Source of the DNA: Bacillota bacterium
GTDB taxonomy: Bacteria > Bacillota > Clostridia > Christensenellales > Aristaeellaceae
Reading direction: 5' to 3'
NCBI GenBank assembly: GCA_023404715.1
Contig: JAEYAR010000077.1
Coordinates: forward strand, 1-64,000
Length of the DNA stretch: 64,000 nt
Shown one piece after another: positions 25,933 through 33,720 of the stretch. Both the position numbers and the translations under genes were made by a program. How positions within the stretch are numbered: the first letter of the stretch is position 1; each line of letters opens with the position of its first letter. Below the pieces are notes generated by a model. That model made no database searches, was not told the origin of the DNA, and was given only the letters and a program-made list of their open reading frames with translations.

Positions 25933-26286
25933 GTGAATATTTACGATACCGCAAACCGCCTGGCCGGCGAAATTAAAAACAGCGATGAATGCAAGGTGCT
26001 TGCCCGTTTGCGCGAGGCGGCCTATGCAGACGAAACAAACCGCGCGCTGCTCGGCGAGTACAAAAAGCTGCAGCTACAGCTGCAGATGAGCATGACCGGC
26101 GCGGCCGGTAAGATGCCTGACGACGAAATGAAGCGGTTTCAGCAGTTGGCGACGCTGCTTTATATGAACCAGGACGTTCAAGCCTATCTGATGGCGGAAA
26201 TGCAGATGCAAAAGACGCTGGCCGATGTGTTTAAAATTTTAACGGATGCCGCAGGGCTTTCTTTGGAGCTGCCTGAAGGCGTCTGA
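25933..26286 (+). CDS. YlbF/YmcA-family regulator
   Basis: A small, all-helical protein of 117 residues, with a conserved-looking central block (YKKLQLQLQMSM) and a closing helix (QAYLMAEMQMQKTLADVFKIL). In Bacillus, YlbF, YmcA and YaaT form a complex that directs RNase Y and affects sporulation and biofilm formation. Its place 89 nt after RNase J fits a role in RNA decay. The GTG start has GAGGGAGCGG upstream. Which of the paralogues it represents is uncertain. Confidence 0.82.
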   Translation: MNIYDTANRLAGEIKNSDECKVLARLREAAYADETNRALLGEYKKLQLQLQMSMTGAAGKMPDDEMKRFQQLATLLYMNQDVQAYLMAEMQMQKTLADVFKILTDAAGLSLELPEGV

Positions 26287-26307
26287 CCGACTGGAGGCTG
26301 ACACCTT

Positions 26308-27504
26308 TTGTCAAGGAAACAGAAAAAGACGCCGCGCGATTACGACCATAAGACGCTGCACGAGGAGCGGTCCTATGGGCTTTTCTGGTATGACTGGCTG
26401 TGGGGCGCCCTGCGCCCGCTGATCGTCTTTACGGCATCGCTCGCCATCGTCTGCGGCATCATCATGACGGGATGGAATTTTGTGACGGAGCGCTTTATCG
26501 GCCCGGTAAACGCCGGGGATGAGACGCCGGTCACGTTCACCGTGGCGTCGGGCAGCTCGCTTTCGCGCGTATCGCGCGAGCTGGAAGAGGCCGACCTGAT
26601 CCATAACCGTACCGTGTTTAAGTATGTGACGGACTTTATGGGCAAGGGGCAGCGCATTCAGTCCGGCGAGTACGTGCTTTCCAAGTCGATGGACATGATG
26701 CAGATCATGAACCAATTGACATTGGGCGACGGCAAGCCGAACACGGCCCGCATCACGATCATCCCCGGCTGGACGATCGAGGATATCGCCGCGCAGCTAT
26801 ACAAGGACGGCATGATCAAGAGCGAGGAAGAATTCCTGGCGCTGTGCCGTACGGGCGAGGCGTATAAGGATTATTACTACATCGCGGAGATCTTGAACGC
26901 TGCGAACGTAGGCCAGCGAAAATACGTGCTGGAAGGGTATTTATCCCCCAATACGTACGAAATCTATACGTCCTCTACGGCGGACGACATCATCAAGAAG
27001 CTAATCGCCCAGACGGAGGCAGCCTATCCGGCCTCCTATCACGAGCGCGCCGAGGAATTGGGCTTTACGATGGATCAGGTGATCACGCTCGCATCCATGA
27101 TCGAAAAAGAGGCGAAGACGGCGGAATTCGCCAAGGTTTCAGCCGTGTTCCACAATCGTCTGGCGAAAAACATGACGATGGGGTCGGACGTCACGATCAA
27201 GTACTACCTCAATTCCAAGAAGATGGCGCTCAGCGACGAGGAGCTGAACGTGAATACGGGCTACAATACCTATCAGAACAAGGGATTGCCTGTGGGACCG
27301 ATCTGCAACCCCTCGAGCGACGCGATCGTGGCCGCGCTGTACCCGGACGAGCAATACCGCCAGCAGGGTTATCTGTACTTCTGCAGCAAGGACCCCGATT
27401 CCGGCGAGCTGCACTTCTCCAAGACGCTGGAGGAACACAATGCGGCGGTATCCATGTATCGGCCGCTTTGGATCGAATACGATAAGAGCAGGGGCATTGA
27501 ATAA
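26308..27504 (+). CDS. mltG: Endolytic murein transglycosylase MltG
   Basis: A membrane-anchored lytic transglycosylase that cuts nascent glycan strands and sets their length. 398 residues: short basic N terminus, one membrane helix (about residues 38-62), a LysM-like domain and the YceG catalytic domain. The catalytic Glu lies in ASMIEKEAKTAEF; LPVGPICNPSSDAIVAAL is the other family hallmark. The start is TTG with GGAGG 10 nt upstream. It lies 21 nt after the ylbF gene and 3 nt before the U32 gene. Confidence 0.95.
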   Translation: MSRKQKKTPRDYDHKTLHEERSYGLFWYDWLWGALRPLIVFTASLAIVCGIIMTGWNFVTERFIGPVNAGDETPVTFTVASGSSLSRVSRELEEADLIHNRTVFKYVTDFMGKGQRIQSGEYVLSKSMDMMQIMNQLTLGDGKPNTARITIIPGWTIEDIAAQLYKDGMIKSEEEFLALCRTGEAYKDYYYIAEILNAANVGQRKYVLEGYLSPNTYEIYTSSTADDIIKKLIAQTEAAYPASYHERAEELGFTMDQVITLASMIEKEAKTAEFAKVSAVFHNRLAKNMTMGSDVTIKYYLNSKKMALSDEELNVNTGYNTYQNKGLPVGPICNPSSDAIVAALYPDEQYRQQGYLYFCSKDPDSGELHFSKTLEEHNAAVSMYRPLWIEYDKSRGIE

Positions 27505-27507
27505 GCC

Positions 27508-28743
27508 ATGATACTTCCGGAGCTTTTGGCGCCGGCGGGCGGCATGCGGCAGTTGCTGGCGGCCGTCCGCTTTGGCGCGGACGCCGTGTATGTCGGCATG
27601 AAAAACTACGGCCTGCGCGCCTATGCGGGCAATTTTGACGACGACGAACTCAAGGAAGCCATACGAATCGTACACGGGGCGGGCAAGCGTCTGTACGTAA
27701 CGATGAACATCTTCGCCTACGACGAGGACATCCCCGGCATGATCGATGCGGCCAAACGGGCGCAGCGCCTGGGCGTGGATGCGGCGATCGTCTCCGACAT
27801 CGGGGTCATATCCCTCTTGAACGAGCAGGCGCCCGGTCTCGCGCTGCACGTCAGCACCCAGGCCAACACGGTCAACAGCCGCACGGCGGGGCTCTATGGC
27901 CAAATGGGCGCCCGGCGCGTGATTCTCGCGCGCGAGCTCTCGCTTGAGCAGATTCGGGTCATTCGACAAAGCGTGCCGCCCGAGCTGGAGCTGGAGGCAT
28001 TTGTGCACGGCGCGGTCTGTATGAGCTATTCCGGCCGGTGTGTGTTGAGCAATCACCTCACCGGGCGGGACGCCAACCAGGGCAGCTGCGCGCAACCCTG
28101 CCGTTGGCGTTATGCACTGACCGAGCAGACGCGGCCGGGGGAATACTTGCCCATCCTAGAGGATGCGCGGGGGACGTACATCCTCAGCGCGCACGATCTT
28201 TGCATGATCGAGCATATTCCGGCGCTCGTCGAGAGCGGAATTGCGAGCTTGAAGATCGAGGGGCGCATGAAGACGGAGTATTATGTGGCTACGGTCGTCG
28301 GCGCATACCGGCGTGCGCTCGACGCTTATGCGCGCTGTGCGCAGGCGTACGAGCAGATGCTTCCGGCGCTCGTTGAGGAGCTGGGCAAGGCCAGCCACAG
28401 GCCGTCCGACACGGGATTTTACTTTGGACGCCCGGATCAATGCGCGGGCGCGAAAGGGTTTCTGCAGACCCGCGAATTCACCGCGTCGGTGCTCGAGCGC
28501 CTGCCTACGGGCGAGCTGCTGCTCGAGGTCAAAAACCGCTTTTTCAAAGGCGACAAGCTGGAGGCGATGACGCCGGGCGGCATCATCCCCCTGACCGTAG
28601 GCGATATCGTGATGGAAGACACGGGGGAACGGGTGTCCGTCGTGGGCCACCCCAAGGCCCGCGTGCGCATCGAGGCGCCCACGGGCATCGAGGCGGGCGA
28701 CCTGCTGCGCGGAGTGTGCCGCAACCACGCGCGGCTGAGTTAA
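27508..28743 (+). CDS. Peptidase U32-family protein (probable RNA hydroxylation protein)
   Basis: A 411-residue member of the U32 (collagenase-like) family. The signature FVHGAVCMSYSGRCVLSNH is followed by QGSCAQPCRWRY; these Cys residues are the likely iron-sulfur ligands. The N terminus (ELLAPAGGMRQLLAAVRFGADAVY) forms the TIM-barrel start. Family members such as TrhP and RlhA act in tRNA or rRNA hydroxylation with prephenate, rather than as proteases, so the old peptidase name may mislead. Adjacent to mltG, as in other Firmicutes. It ends 7 nt from the convergent sigK stop. Confidence 0.88.
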   Translation: MILPELLAPAGGMRQLLAAVRFGADAVYVGMKNYGLRAYAGNFDDDELKEAIRIVHGAGKRLYVTMNIFAYDEDIPGMIDAAKRAQRLGVDAAIVSDIGVISLLNEQAPGLALHVSTQANTVNSRTAGLYGQMGARRVILARELSLEQIRVIRQSVPPELELEAFVHGAVCMSYSGRCVLSNHLTGRDANQGSCAQPCRWRYALTEQTRPGEYLPILEDARGTYILSAHDLCMIEHIPALVESGIASLKIEGRMKTEYYVATVVGAYRRALDAYARCAQAYEQMLPALVEELGKASHRPSDTGFYFGRPDQCAGAKGFLQTREFTASVLERLPTGELLLEVKNRFFKGDKLEAMTPGGIIPLTVGDIVMEDTGERVSVVGHPKARVRIEAPTGIEAGDLLRGVCRNHARLS

Positions 28744-28750
28744 CCGCGCG

Positions 28751-29452
28751 TTATTGCGGCATCGGCCTTTGAAAGCTATCGCACAGCGTCTCAAGCGCCC
28801 GCTTTTCGATACGGCTGACGTAGGAGCGCGAGATCCCCAGCACGCGCGCAACATCCTTTTGCGAGTGCGCGACGCCGTCCGTGAGGCCATAGCGAAGCTC
28901 GAGCACGATCCGTTCGCGCTCGGGCAATTGCGTGCGGATCAGGCGCGCGACCTTGCTGATCGAAAGCCTGCGGTCCACCTCGTCCGGCACGGCGTTTTCG
29001 TCCGTGCCGAGCACGTCGGTCAGCGTGATTTCGTTTCCCTCGCCGTCGGTCCCGATCGGTTCGGAGAGGGAAACGTCCCCCTTTCTTTTCTGGCTCGCCC
29101 GCAGGACCATCAGCACTTCGTTTTCGATGCAGCGGGCGCAATAAGTCGACAATTGCGTTCCCGTGCCGGTCTTGAACGTGGAGACGCCTTTGATAAGCCC
29201 GATCGTACCGATGGAGATCAGGTCGTCCGCGTCGTAGCCCGGGACGGTATATTTGCGTGCAATGTGCGCCACCAGCCGCATGTTGTGTTCGATGAGCTCG
29301 TTCTTTGCCTGCGCGTCCCCGGCCTGCATGCGCGCGATGCAGCGCGCTTCCTCTTTTCCGCTGAGCGGTTTTTGAAAGGCCGACCTGCCCGAGACGTAAG
29401 CGAGAAAAAAAAGAGCATCCTTGACGAGCCATAAAAGCGCAGATGTCAGCAT
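28751..29452 (-). CDS. sigK: Sporulation sigma factor K, uninterrupted
   Basis: The late mother-cell sigma factor, 233 residues. The N terminus (LTSALLWLVKDALFFLAYVSG) is a hydrophobic pro-sequence-like stretch, as in Bacillus pro-sigma K. Region 2 has IEHNMRLVAHIARKY, DADDLISIGTIGLIKGVSTF and ARCIENEVLM; region 4 ends with the helix-turn-helix DVARVLGISRSYVSRIEKRAL. The gene is whole: no skin element or recombination junction splits it. GGAGGG lies 7 nt before the ATG. A sigma E-like promoter lies just upstream. SpoIVFB, which would process the pro-form, is not in the window. Confidence 0.94.
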   Translation of the reverse strand: MLTSALLWLVKDALFFLAYVSGRSAFQKPLSGKEEARCIARMQAGDAQAKNELIEHNMRLVAHIARKYTVPGYDADDLISIGTIGLIKGVSTFKTGTGTQLSTYCARCIENEVLMVLRASQKRKGDVSLSEPIGTDGEGNEITLTDVLGTDENAVPDEVDRRLSISKVARLIRTQLPERERIVLELRYGLTDGVAHSQKDVARVLGISRSYVSRIEKRALETLCDSFQRPMPQ

Positions 29453-29471
29453 GTTTCATCCCTCCGCGGGA

Positions 29472-29500
29472 AACGTATGCGGCATCTGCGCGAAAACTGT
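29472..29500 (-). promoter_or_regulatory. Candidate sigma E promoter of sigK
   Basis: On the minus strand: ACAGTTT (-35), 14-nt spacer, CATACGTT (-10; 6 of 8 match to the sigma E consensus CATACAMT). sigK is a sigma E target in known spore formers. The -35 is weak and the leader would be very short. Confidence 0.4.
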
Positions 29501-29578
29501 CTGTCCTCAAATGCACAATCGTACAAGACGGCGCGCGGGACAATGCGCTACAATTCATACAAGAACGGAGGTATGCGC

Positions 29579-30310
29579 ATGGCGGCCATCGAGGCGGTGG
29601 AGATCAACGGCAGGGTCATTCCCCTGAAGCGGCATTTTCACAGCTATTACGTCATCGGGCTGGTGCTGCAGGGCAGGCGTACGCTCTTTACGAACGGGAA
29701 GCAATACCCCGTGGCGGCGGGCGACATGATGCTGCTCAATCCCTGCCAGGTGCATGCGTGCGTATCTGAATCGAGCGAGCCGTTTCTATATCGCGCTTTT
29801 CACGTCCAACGGGAAGAAATGGAGGCCCTGACAGGGCCTTTCTATCGCTATGAGGAGCCCATCTGGCACGGATCTATGATGGACGCAGCCTTTCTCGCGG
29901 CCTACGAGAATGCGGGGCTGCGCGCCGCGTTTATACAGCGTGTGGGCCAAGCGCGCATGCGCAGCGCGCCGCCCGCAGAGGCAGACACGCGCTTTGACGA
30001 GGCCTGTGCCTACTTGAGGGCGCATTTCCGGCGCGGGGTGACGGTCGCGGAGCTTTGCGAAGTTTGCCATTGCAGCCGTTCGCATCTTTTGCATTCCTTT
30101 ACGCGCGAGCTGGGCATACCGCCGGGCGCATACCAGGAGGCGCTGCGGGTAGAATGCGCGCAGGAAGGCCTTAGGCGGGGCCTGAGGCCGATGGAGGCCG
30201 GTATCGAGGCGGGGTTTTGCGATCAAAGCCACTTCACCCGCTTTTTTAAACGCTTTACGGGCTTGACGCCCGGCTATTACCAACGCATGATCGGAGATAT
30301 ACACGCATGA
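29579..30310 (+). CDS. AraC-family transcriptional regulator with cupin domain
   Basis: About 243 residues. The N-terminal cupin-like domain (LKRHFHSYYVIGLVLQGRRT, then AAGDMMLLNPCQVHAC) is the usual ligand-binding part; the C-terminal half has two helix-turn-helices (TVAELCEVCHCSRSHLLHSF and EAGIEAGFCDQSHFTRFFKR) and ends GLTPGYYQR. ATG at 29579 has GGAGG 7 nt upstream; earlier starts overlap the ribosome site or precede a TACAAT -10 element (29549-29554). The stop overlaps the start of an EamA transporter, so the regulator probably controls export or uptake by that protein. Confidence 0.88.
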   Translation: MAAIEAVEINGRVIPLKRHFHSYYVIGLVLQGRRTLFTNGKQYPVAAGDMMLLNPCQVHACVSESSEPFLYRAFHVQREEMEALTGPFYRYEEPIWHGSMMDAAFLAAYENAGLRAAFIQRVGQARMRSAPPAEADTRFDEACAYLRAHFRRGVTVAELCEVCHCSRSHLLHSFTRELGIPPGAYQEALRVECAQEGLRRGLRPMEAGIEAGFCDQSHFTRFFKRFTGLTPGYYQRMIGDIHA

Positions 30311-31188
30311 AGATTTCACAGCGCGCAGGGCATCTGCTGGCCGCGATGACGGTGATCGTATGGGGCACGACGTTCATTTCGACCAAGGTGCTGCTGCGCA
30401 CATTCGAGCCTTTTGAGATCCTTTTTATCCGGTTTTTACTGGGATACGGCGCGCTGTGGGCTGCATGTCCGCACGCCCTGCGTACGCGCTCCTGGCGCGA
30501 GGAGGTCCAGATGATGGCGGCGGGCCTGTGCGGCGTGACGCTGTACTTCCTGCTGGAGAACGTGGCGCTGCAATACACGTACGCCTCCAACGTCAGCGTC
30601 ATCCTGGCGGTTGCGCCATTTTTCACGGCGTTTCTTTCGTCCGCCGTCTTGAAGACGGAACGGCTGAGCGGGTGGTTCTTCGCAGGCTTCTTGGTTTCGA
30701 TGGCCGGCATCGCCTGCATCAGCTTTGCGGGAAGCGCGCTTGCCCTAAACCCGCTGGGCGACCTGCTGGCCTTGCTCGCGGCGATCGTATGGGCGGCATA
30801 CTCCATATTGACTCGTCGCATCGCCGATATGGGCTATGGAACGCTCAAGACCACGAGACGCATCTTCTTTTGGGGGCTGCTTTTCATGCTTCCCAAATTC
30901 CCGGCGCTGATCATGGGCTTTGCGGCGCCGCGGACGCTGGACGCGGCCTGCATTTTTAACCTGCTTTACCTGGGGCTCGTGGCCTCTGCTTTGTGCTTTG
31001 CGACATGGGGAAGCGCCGTGCGGACCATCGGCGCGGTCAAGACGTCCGTGTATATCTACCTCGTGCCCGTGGTGACGCTCGTCGCTTCGGCGCTCATCTT
31101 AAAAGAGCAGATGACGGCGTTGTCCGTCATGGGGGTGTTGCTTACGCTCATCGGTCTTATTTTCTCTCAGCATAGAAGGAAAATTTGA
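30307..31188 (+). CDS. EamA/DMT-family transporter
   Basis: A 293-residue protein with ten predicted membrane helices in two similar halves, the usual layout of the drug/metabolite transporter superfamily. The first helix carries MTVIVWGTTFISTKVLL and helix 4 the YTYASNVSVILAVAPFFTA motif typical of EamA domains. The substrate cannot be inferred; family members export amino acids, metabolites or drugs. ATG overlaps the AraC-family stop (ATGA), indicating coupling. A strong terminator follows. Confidence 0.88.
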   Translation: MKISQRAGHLLAAMTVIVWGTTFISTKVLLRTFEPFEILFIRFLLGYGALWAACPHALRTRSWREEVQMMAAGLCGVTLYFLLENVALQYTYASNVSVILAVAPFFTAFLSSAVLKTERLSGWFFAGFLVSMAGIACISFAGSALALNPLGDLLALLAAIVWAAYSILTRRIADMGYGTLKTTRRIFFWGLLFMLPKFPALIMGFAAPRTLDAACIFNLLYLGLVASALCFATWGSAVRTIGAVKTSVYIYLVPVVTLVASALILKEQMTALSVMGVLLTLIGLIFSQHRRKI

Positions 31189-31198
31189 ATTTTTTATG

Positions 31199-31224
31199 CC
31201 GCCAAAGGGGTTTGGCGGTTTTTT
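31199..31224 (+). terminator. Intrinsic terminator after the EamA gene
   Basis: Perfect 8-bp stem CCGCCAAA / TTTGGCGG around GGGG, followed by six T. Confidence 0.9.
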
Positions 31225-31281
31225 CTGCGTAAAAACGCGCGCATTTTTGCACAATGAGGGGGCAAGGCTGCGACAAAGAAC

Positions 31282-31310
31282 TTGAATCATTGCGTTTTTT
31301 ATGCTAAAAT
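31282..31310 (+). promoter_or_regulatory. SigA promoter for the M24 peptidase-efp unit
   Basis: TTGAAT (31282-31287), 17-nt spacer, TAAAAT (31305-31310), about 58 nt before the gene. Confidence 0.75.
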
Positions 31311-31367
31311 ATTGTGCGCATATGAGCGCGGCGCACGCCGCGTTCTTCGTCGGAAGGAAGGGTCTTT

Positions 31368-32435
31368 ATGAACGAACGTTGCGCGGCGCTCGCGCGCCGC
31401 CTGCCTGCGGGCGCGCAGGCGGCGATGATCAGCAGTGCACCGGGCATTCGCTATGTGAGCGGCTATACGGGGGAGGGGATCGCCCTCGTCGCCGGGAATT
31501 TGGCCGCGATCGTGACCGATTTTCGTTATACCGAGCAGGCGCAGCGCCAAGCGCCGGACTTTCGCATCCTGGAGATTTCGTCTGGCGAGGCGCATGAAGC
31601 CGTAGCTTATCGCCTCTTGAAGGAATGCGGCGCCGCGTGCCTGGCGATAGAGGAAGACGTGTTGACCGTTGCGCAGTATAAAAAGCTGAAGGACGTCATG
31701 CCGGGGATGACGCTCGTATCCTTGGACGGCGCGGTGCAGCGTCTGCGCCAGGTAAAGGACGCGAGCGAGATTCAATCGCTTGCGGCGGCGAACCAGCTGA
31801 CGAGCGATTGCTTTGACCACATGTGCGCCTTGATCCGTGAAGGGATGACCGAGCGTGAAATCGCGCTTGAAATCGACTATTGGATGATGCGTAACGGATC
31901 CGAGGGCGTATCCTTCGATACCATCGTGGCATCCGGCCCGAACGGATCGCTGTGCCACGCGATTCCGTCGGACAGGCGCGTTCAAAAGGGCGATTTGATC
32001 ACCATGGATTTCGGCGCGGTCATAGGCGGATATCATGCCGATATGACGCGCACGGTCGCGCTCGGGCAGATTTCGCCCGAGCTACGCCGGATGTACGACA
32101 CCGTGCTGGCGGCGCAGCTCAGCGCCCTGAAGGCGATACGGCCCGGCGTGCTGTGCAGCGATGTGGATGCGGTGGCCAGAAGCTTGATCGACGAGGCCGG
32201 CTATGCAGGGCGCTTTGGGCACGGGCTGGGGCACAGCACGGGCCTTGAAATCCACGAGGAGCCGCGTTTTAGCCGACTGTGCGGCGAACGCGTACAGCCG
32301 GGCATGGTCATCACGGTGGAGCCGGGCGTCTACATCCCGGATGTCGGCGGGGTGCGCATCGAGGACAGCGTCGCGGTGACCGATACGGGCATTCGCATCC
32401 TAACTCCTGCGACAAAGGAACTGGTCACGCTCTAA
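31368..32435 (+). CDS. M24-family metallopeptidase (Xaa-Pro aminopeptidase-like)
   Basis: A 355-residue cytoplasmic peptidase that removes N-terminal residues before Pro. The N-terminal creatinase-like domain (APGIRYVSGYTGEGIALV) is followed by the pita-bread catalytic fold with all five metal ligands: two Asp in MDFGAVIGGYHADMTRTV, His in GHGLGHSTGLEIHEEPRF, and Glu in ITVEPGVYIP and VRIEDSVAV. ATG is preceded by GGAAGGAAGGG. It lies 59 nt upstream of efp, the very common pepQ/ypdF-efp pairing, perhaps linked through proline-rich peptides. Confidence 0.93.
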   Translation: MNERCAALARRLPAGAQAAMISSAPGIRYVSGYTGEGIALVAGNLAAIVTDFRYTEQAQRQAPDFRILEISSGEAHEAVAYRLLKECGAACLAIEEDVLTVAQYKKLKDVMPGMTLVSLDGAVQRLRQVKDASEIQSLAAANQLTSDCFDHMCALIREGMTEREIALEIDYWMMRNGSEGVSFDTIVASGPNGSLCHAIPSDRRVQKGDLITMDFGAVIGGYHADMTRTVALGQISPELRRMYDTVLAAQLSALKAIRPGVLCSDVDAVARSLIDEAGYAGRFGHGLGHSTGLEIHEEPRFSRLCGERVQPGMVITVEPGVYIPDVGGVRIEDSVAVTDTGIRILTPATKELVTL

Positions 32436-32494
32436 GCGGGCTATTCACCTTTTTCTATAAACACCACGCGAAAAAGAATACGGAGGGATTTTAC

Positions 32495-33052
32495 ATGATT
32501 ACGGCAGGAGATTTCCGAAAGGGTATTACGATTGAATGGGACGGCGGCGTATGGAACATCGTCGATTTCCAGCATGTGAAGCCAGGCAAGGGCGCGGCGT
32601 TCGTGCGCACGAAGATCAAAAACATCATGACGGGCGCGGTCGTCGAGCGTTCCTTTAACCCGACCGACAAAATGCCGCGGGCGATCATCGAGACCAAAGA
32701 AATGAGCTATGTGTACAACGACGGCGACCTGTACTACTTCATGGACAGCGAGACGTTCGAACAGATCCCGCTGACGCTGGATCAGGTAGAGGATGCGATC
32801 CGCTTTGTAAAGGAAGGCGAGAACGTCACGGTTCGCTTCTTCAAGGGCAAGGCGTTTTCCGTCGAAGCGCCGAATTTCGTGGTGCTGGAGATCACCCAGA
32901 CCGAGCCGGGCTTTAAAGGCGACACCACCTCCAATACCTACAAGCCCGCGACCCTTGAGACAGGCTACACCCTGCAGGTGCCGCTGTTCATCAACATCGG
33001 CGATAAAATCCGCGTTGATACCCGCGTAGGCGAGTATATGGAGCGCGCGTAA
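32495..33052 (+). CDS. efp: Elongation factor P
   Basis: Relieves ribosomes stalled at consecutive prolines by binding between the P and E sites. The 185-residue protein has the three-barrel layout; the tip of domain I is HVKPGKGAAFVRTK with Lys-32, the residue modified in many bacteria. The closing segment VPLFINIGDKIRVDTRVGEY is the family signature. ATG is chosen by CGGAGGG upstream and by the family N terminus ITAGDFRKG. No modification genes (EpmAB, YmfI type) are nearby, so the state of Lys-32 is unknown. Confidence 0.97.
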   Translation: MITAGDFRKGITIEWDGGVWNIVDFQHVKPGKGAAFVRTKIKNIMTGAVVERSFNPTDKMPRAIIETKEMSYVYNDGDLYYFMDSETFEQIPLTLDQVEDAIRFVKEGENVTVRFFKGKAFSVEAPNFVVLEITQTEPGFKGDTTSNTYKPATLETGYTLQVPLFINIGDKIRVDTRVGEYMERA

Positions 33053-33093
33053 ACGTCCGCCGCCCCACGTCGGGCGGGAAGGAGGAAACAAGC

Positions 33094-33576
33094 ATGAGCC
33101 AGATCACAGACCGAGCGGCCTATTTAAAGGGCTTGGCGGAGGGCATGAACATCAGCGCCGAATCGAACGAGGGCAAGCTGCTGCTGGCCCTGATCGACGC
33201 CTACGGCCTGATGGCCGCGAAGATCGAGCAGGCGGAAGAAGCGCATAAAGAGCTGGAGGAATACGTCGAGGACATCGACGAGGACCTGACGGAGATGGAA
33301 AACGCGCTCTTTGGCGACGAGGACGACGAGGACGGCTGTTCGTGCGGTCATCATCACTTCGACGACGAGGATGACGAAGACGATGATGATGAAGACGACG
33401 AGGATGAAGACGAGGACGACGGCTTAATCGAATACGACTGCCCGAACTGCGGGACGAGCATCTACTTTGACGAGACGGCCTTTGACCTGGAGGAGGAGCA
33501 CCTGTGCCCCAACTGCGGAAAGCCCGTCTTCGGCGAAGTACCGCCCACAGATGAAGACCCCTCGGACGACGAGTAA
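33094..33576 (+). CDS. Acidic zinc-ribbon protein (CD1247 N-terminal-domain type)
   Basis: A 160-residue, very acidic protein. Residues 1-70 are helical (RAAYLKGLAEGMNI, then HKELEEYVEDIDEDLTEMENALF) and match a conserved clostridial N-terminal domain. A run of mainly Asp and Glu of about 30 residues follows, preceded by CSCGHHHF, then a C-terminal zinc ribbon with CPNCGTS and CPNCGKP. The function is unknown; the acidic run may mimic nucleic acid or bind cations, and CSCGHHH is a possible extra metal site. GGAAGGAGG precedes the ATG. It lies 41 nt after efp and ends at a strong terminator. Confidence 0.75.
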   Translation: MSQITDRAAYLKGLAEGMNISAESNEGKLLLALIDAYGLMAAKIEQAEEAHKELEEYVEDIDEDLTEMENALFGDEDDEDGCSCGHHHFDDEDDEDDDDEDDEDEDEDDGLIEYDCPNCGTSIYFDETAFDLEEEHLCPNCGKPVFGEVPPTDEDPSDDE

Positions 33577-33588
33577 AAAACCGGCTGC

Positions 33589-33626
33589 GCAGGGAAATCA
33601 AAGGGATGATTTCCCTGCCTTTTTTC
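33589..33626 (+). terminator. Intrinsic terminator after the CD1247-type gene
   Basis: Perfect 12-bp stem GCAGGGAAATCA / TGATTTCCCTGC around a 6-nt loop, followed by CTTTTTT. Confidence 0.93.
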
Positions 33627-33652
33627 GTCTGGTATAGGGAGCGCTCTTTTTA

Positions 33653-33681
33653 TTGCGGTTACGGGGGGCGCATGATATAAT
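33653..33681 (+). promoter_or_regulatory. SigA-type promoter for the vanW pair
   Basis: TTGCGG (33653-33658), 17-nt spacer, TATAAT (33676-33681), about 40 nt before the first gene. Confidence 0.7.
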
Positions 33682-33720
33682 GATTACAAATGTGTACATG
33701 GAAGGGTGAGTTTCTTTCTT

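Noticed and set aside
28751..29452. Skin-like interruption in sigK
   Set aside because: The reading frame is continuous through all sigma regions.
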